Assembly: GCA_022827625.1 (NCBI GenBank)
Contig: JAJEIE010000012.1
Coordinates: 1-64,000, forward strand
Reading direction: 5' to 3'
DNA from: Candidatus Poribacteria bacterium
GTDB lineage: Bacteria; Poribacteria; WGA-4E; WGA-3G
Length of the DNA stretch: 64,000 nt
How positions within the stretch are numbered: the first letter of the stretch is position 1; each line of letters opens with the position of its first letter. The notes below the pieces were generated by a model. That model worked only from the letters and a program-made list of their open reading frames with translations, had not been told where the DNA came from and made no database searches. The position numbers and the translations under genes were made by a program. This document shows positions 62,402-64,000 of this stretch, one piece after another.

Positions 62402-63967
62402 GTGAAAACATTGCAAAATAAAATCCCGCTCAGCCTTGATGGTAACGCAAAAGTGACCGTTAAAGGCTTCATCGCACCGATTGAATATACACAATATGAC
62501 TTCCATGTAAAATGGGACGCTTTAGCAAATCTGCGTGTTGCTGAAGAAAAAAAACATTATCCGGCATCAATTTTCTCCGACTTTCTCCCTAAAGAAGCCA
62601 TCTCTGTGGGTACGCTTTGGGAGATTGAACACGAAGGTGTGCTGAAATTGCTGAAGCAACTCCACGCCAAACCGAATCTGGATATGCATATCAATTCAGG
62701 AGACTCGCGTGGATTATGGGCATGCTTGCGCGCTTACAATGATGAATTCGCTGACATCGTGTTCCGTATCCATGCGGAATTTGCTTTAACGGACGGTTGG
62801 TTCACGCCTTCTCAATTTACTGGACATCTTCTGATTGACCGAATTAAAGAAAAGATCGTGTTTTTCCACATGTACGTTCCTCAAGGGGTCCTGAATTTTG
62901 ATGTCAACTGGAAGAAGGACAAAGACCAACCCGATGTGATTACAGATATCGGCTTTTGTCCGCAAATGGAACTCCGCGCTGGAGTAGAAGGCGTTGTGCA
63001 AGATACCGATTTTTCGGAATCTATAACAAAAAAAGAAGCCTCCCAGAAATTAATACGCTGTTTCTACAAATCGCAACAAATTAACTGGGTATCCCTTGAA
63101 GAGGCGTTGAAGATGGCACCCGCACAACAGAAACCGATCCACGCTATTTCCATAAATGGACCGCTTTTCGATGAATCCTGCTGAGGGAGTGGCAAAGGCT
63201 TGAGGGCAGGTGTCCTCTCTAAAGATGAAATTATTGAATTCTCGAATGAACACTTCATTAATACATGGGTCCCCAATTCTGAGTTAGGACGTATCCGTAG
63301 TTTGCGGGAACCGATTGCCAAAAGACGCGAGCGTGAAGGCAAGACGTTTGACATAACACACCCTTTGGCACAAGCAATTATTAAGGGCTGGAAAACCGGA
63401 GCAAAGAAAGGTTCACCGGTAGATTGCTTCGTTATATCGCCAGATTTTGAATTGATGGGCAGACAACTTGTCAATGAACTTGGGAAAGACAGTAAGCGTA
63501 GAGGCCTTTCAGGGTACGGGTATTATCTCACATTTCTTAAGGAAGCCTTGGAAGACAAACAGCCCGGATTGGGCAATCTTATCCTCACCAGCGAACACCC
63601 TTCGCAAGAGGTCCTGGACATTTTCCGAACTCCAATAGGCGGTCATCAGAATTACACCATCGTCGTGATTGATGCAAGAGCCTTTGAAAACGGTGGCACG
63701 CTCACCATTGATATTGAAGTCGGCAGAGAAGATAGTGATGGGACGTTTTATCTTCTCAAGGGCGATACGGAATTCCCCACAGAAGGAGGGGTACTGTATG
63801 AAGACGTACTTGCTGCGGTATGGAATGAACCCGGCGAGACAGGACAAATTACGTATCGTTTCGACCGAGGTCAATTTTTTAAGTTGGGTGCTATTGGATA
63901 CTCGCACGAAGCGGAAGAATCCCTCAACGCGTTTCATGCGAAAATTTCTGTAGAAGTAGCAAATTGA
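62402..63967 (+). CDS. Predicted selenoprotein 2, tandem paralogue (Sec at codon 261)
   Basis: A 521-residue paralogue of the gene before it: 260 residues, TGA at 63182-63184, then 260 to the stop. The GTG start is one base after the upstream stop, so translation is coupled (GGAG before it). The same blocks occur: IPLSLDGNAKVTVKGFIAP, RIHAEFALTDGWFTPSQF, QINWVSLEEALKM, KPIHAISINGPLFDESC, then U-GSGKGLRAGVLSKDEIIEFS and NEHFINTWVPNSEL. The C-U dipeptide and the five codons after it are preserved though the flanks have diverged, which argues for a functional TGA. The second part (about 265-520) differs more between copies. Confidence 0.8.
63182..63217 (+). promoter_or_regulatory. SECIS-like selenocysteine insertion element 2
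   Basis: TGA at 63182-63184, 17 bases, stem GAGGGC (63202-63207), loop AGGU (63208-63211), stem GUCCUC (63212-63217). Compared with copy 1 the 3' arm changes at two positions (GCUCUC to GUCCUC), swapping G-C and G-U pairs so that all six pairs remain. Spacing and loop are identical. Confidence 0.75.
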
Positions 63968-64000
63968 CGAAAAATTATCAGTTCTAATTACCAATTACCT

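Overview
The window looks like a stretch of bacterial chromosome of moderate GC with long single-gene or short-operon units. I infer a Poribacteria- or planctomycete-like lineage. The reasons are several Kelch and LamG secreted proteins, sigma factors fused to other domains, arrays of MacB-type permeases, enolase-superfamily and Gfo/Idh/MocA enzymes, and many short palindromic repeats between genes. No rRNA, tRNA, phage or CRISPR locus was seen, so the lineage is an inference from gene content only.

Layout. 1-1128 is the truncated minus-strand tnpB of an IS200/IS605-type element. 1482-6012 holds a secreted Kelch propeller, an ECF sigma factor fused through a membrane helix to a second Kelch propeller, and a TolB-like propeller. 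6142-11466 is metabolic (enolase superfamily, DUF547, oxidoreductase, prenyltransferase-like repeat protein, nitrilase). 11642-21520 has four MacB/FtsX-type permeases and one long coiled-coil membrane-fusion protein, without any ATPase; a gene joining an ECF sigma factor to a complete DNA polymerase sliding clamp is embedded among them. 21725-33830 is mixed and mostly on the minus strand, and includes a 1432-residue reductase-ligase-ACP-acyltransferase followed by a HAD phosphatase. 33967-44617 has an O-antigen-ligase-like protein carrying an inserted repeat, an isochorismatase-like enzyme, a nucleoside-type transporter and a double von Willebrand protein. 44688-46266 is a type II restriction-modification pair. 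49439-58149 has leuS, RNase J, a branched-chain amino-acid-type binding lipoprotein, leuC and leuD. 59244-63967 has guaB of the Tritrichomonas type followed by two tandem genes that I read as selenoproteins.

Most notable. (1) At 60748-63967 two adjacent paralogues are each interrupted at the same place by an in-frame TGA in the context C-TGA-G-S-G-K, inside a thioredoxin-like fold. Seventeen bases after each TGA is a 6-bp hairpin with an AGGU loop, and its two variable pairs differ between copies in ways that keep the stem. This is the expected form of a bacterial selenocysteine insertion element. (2) The ECF sigma-beta clamp fusion at 13070-14803, with a strong internal ribosome binding site that could also yield a free clamp, resembles a one-polypeptide form of the sigma-plus-sliding-clamp logic of phage T4 late transcription. 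(3) AAC-N16-CGTC-like boxes, typical of ECF promoters, precede three of the four permease genes around that fusion.

Repeats: a family of roughly 110-150 bp inverted-repeat elements built of TCAGTTATCGG/CTGATAACTGA-like words occurs at six or more sites, once inside a reading frame. Shorter REP-like hairpins sit in several gaps.
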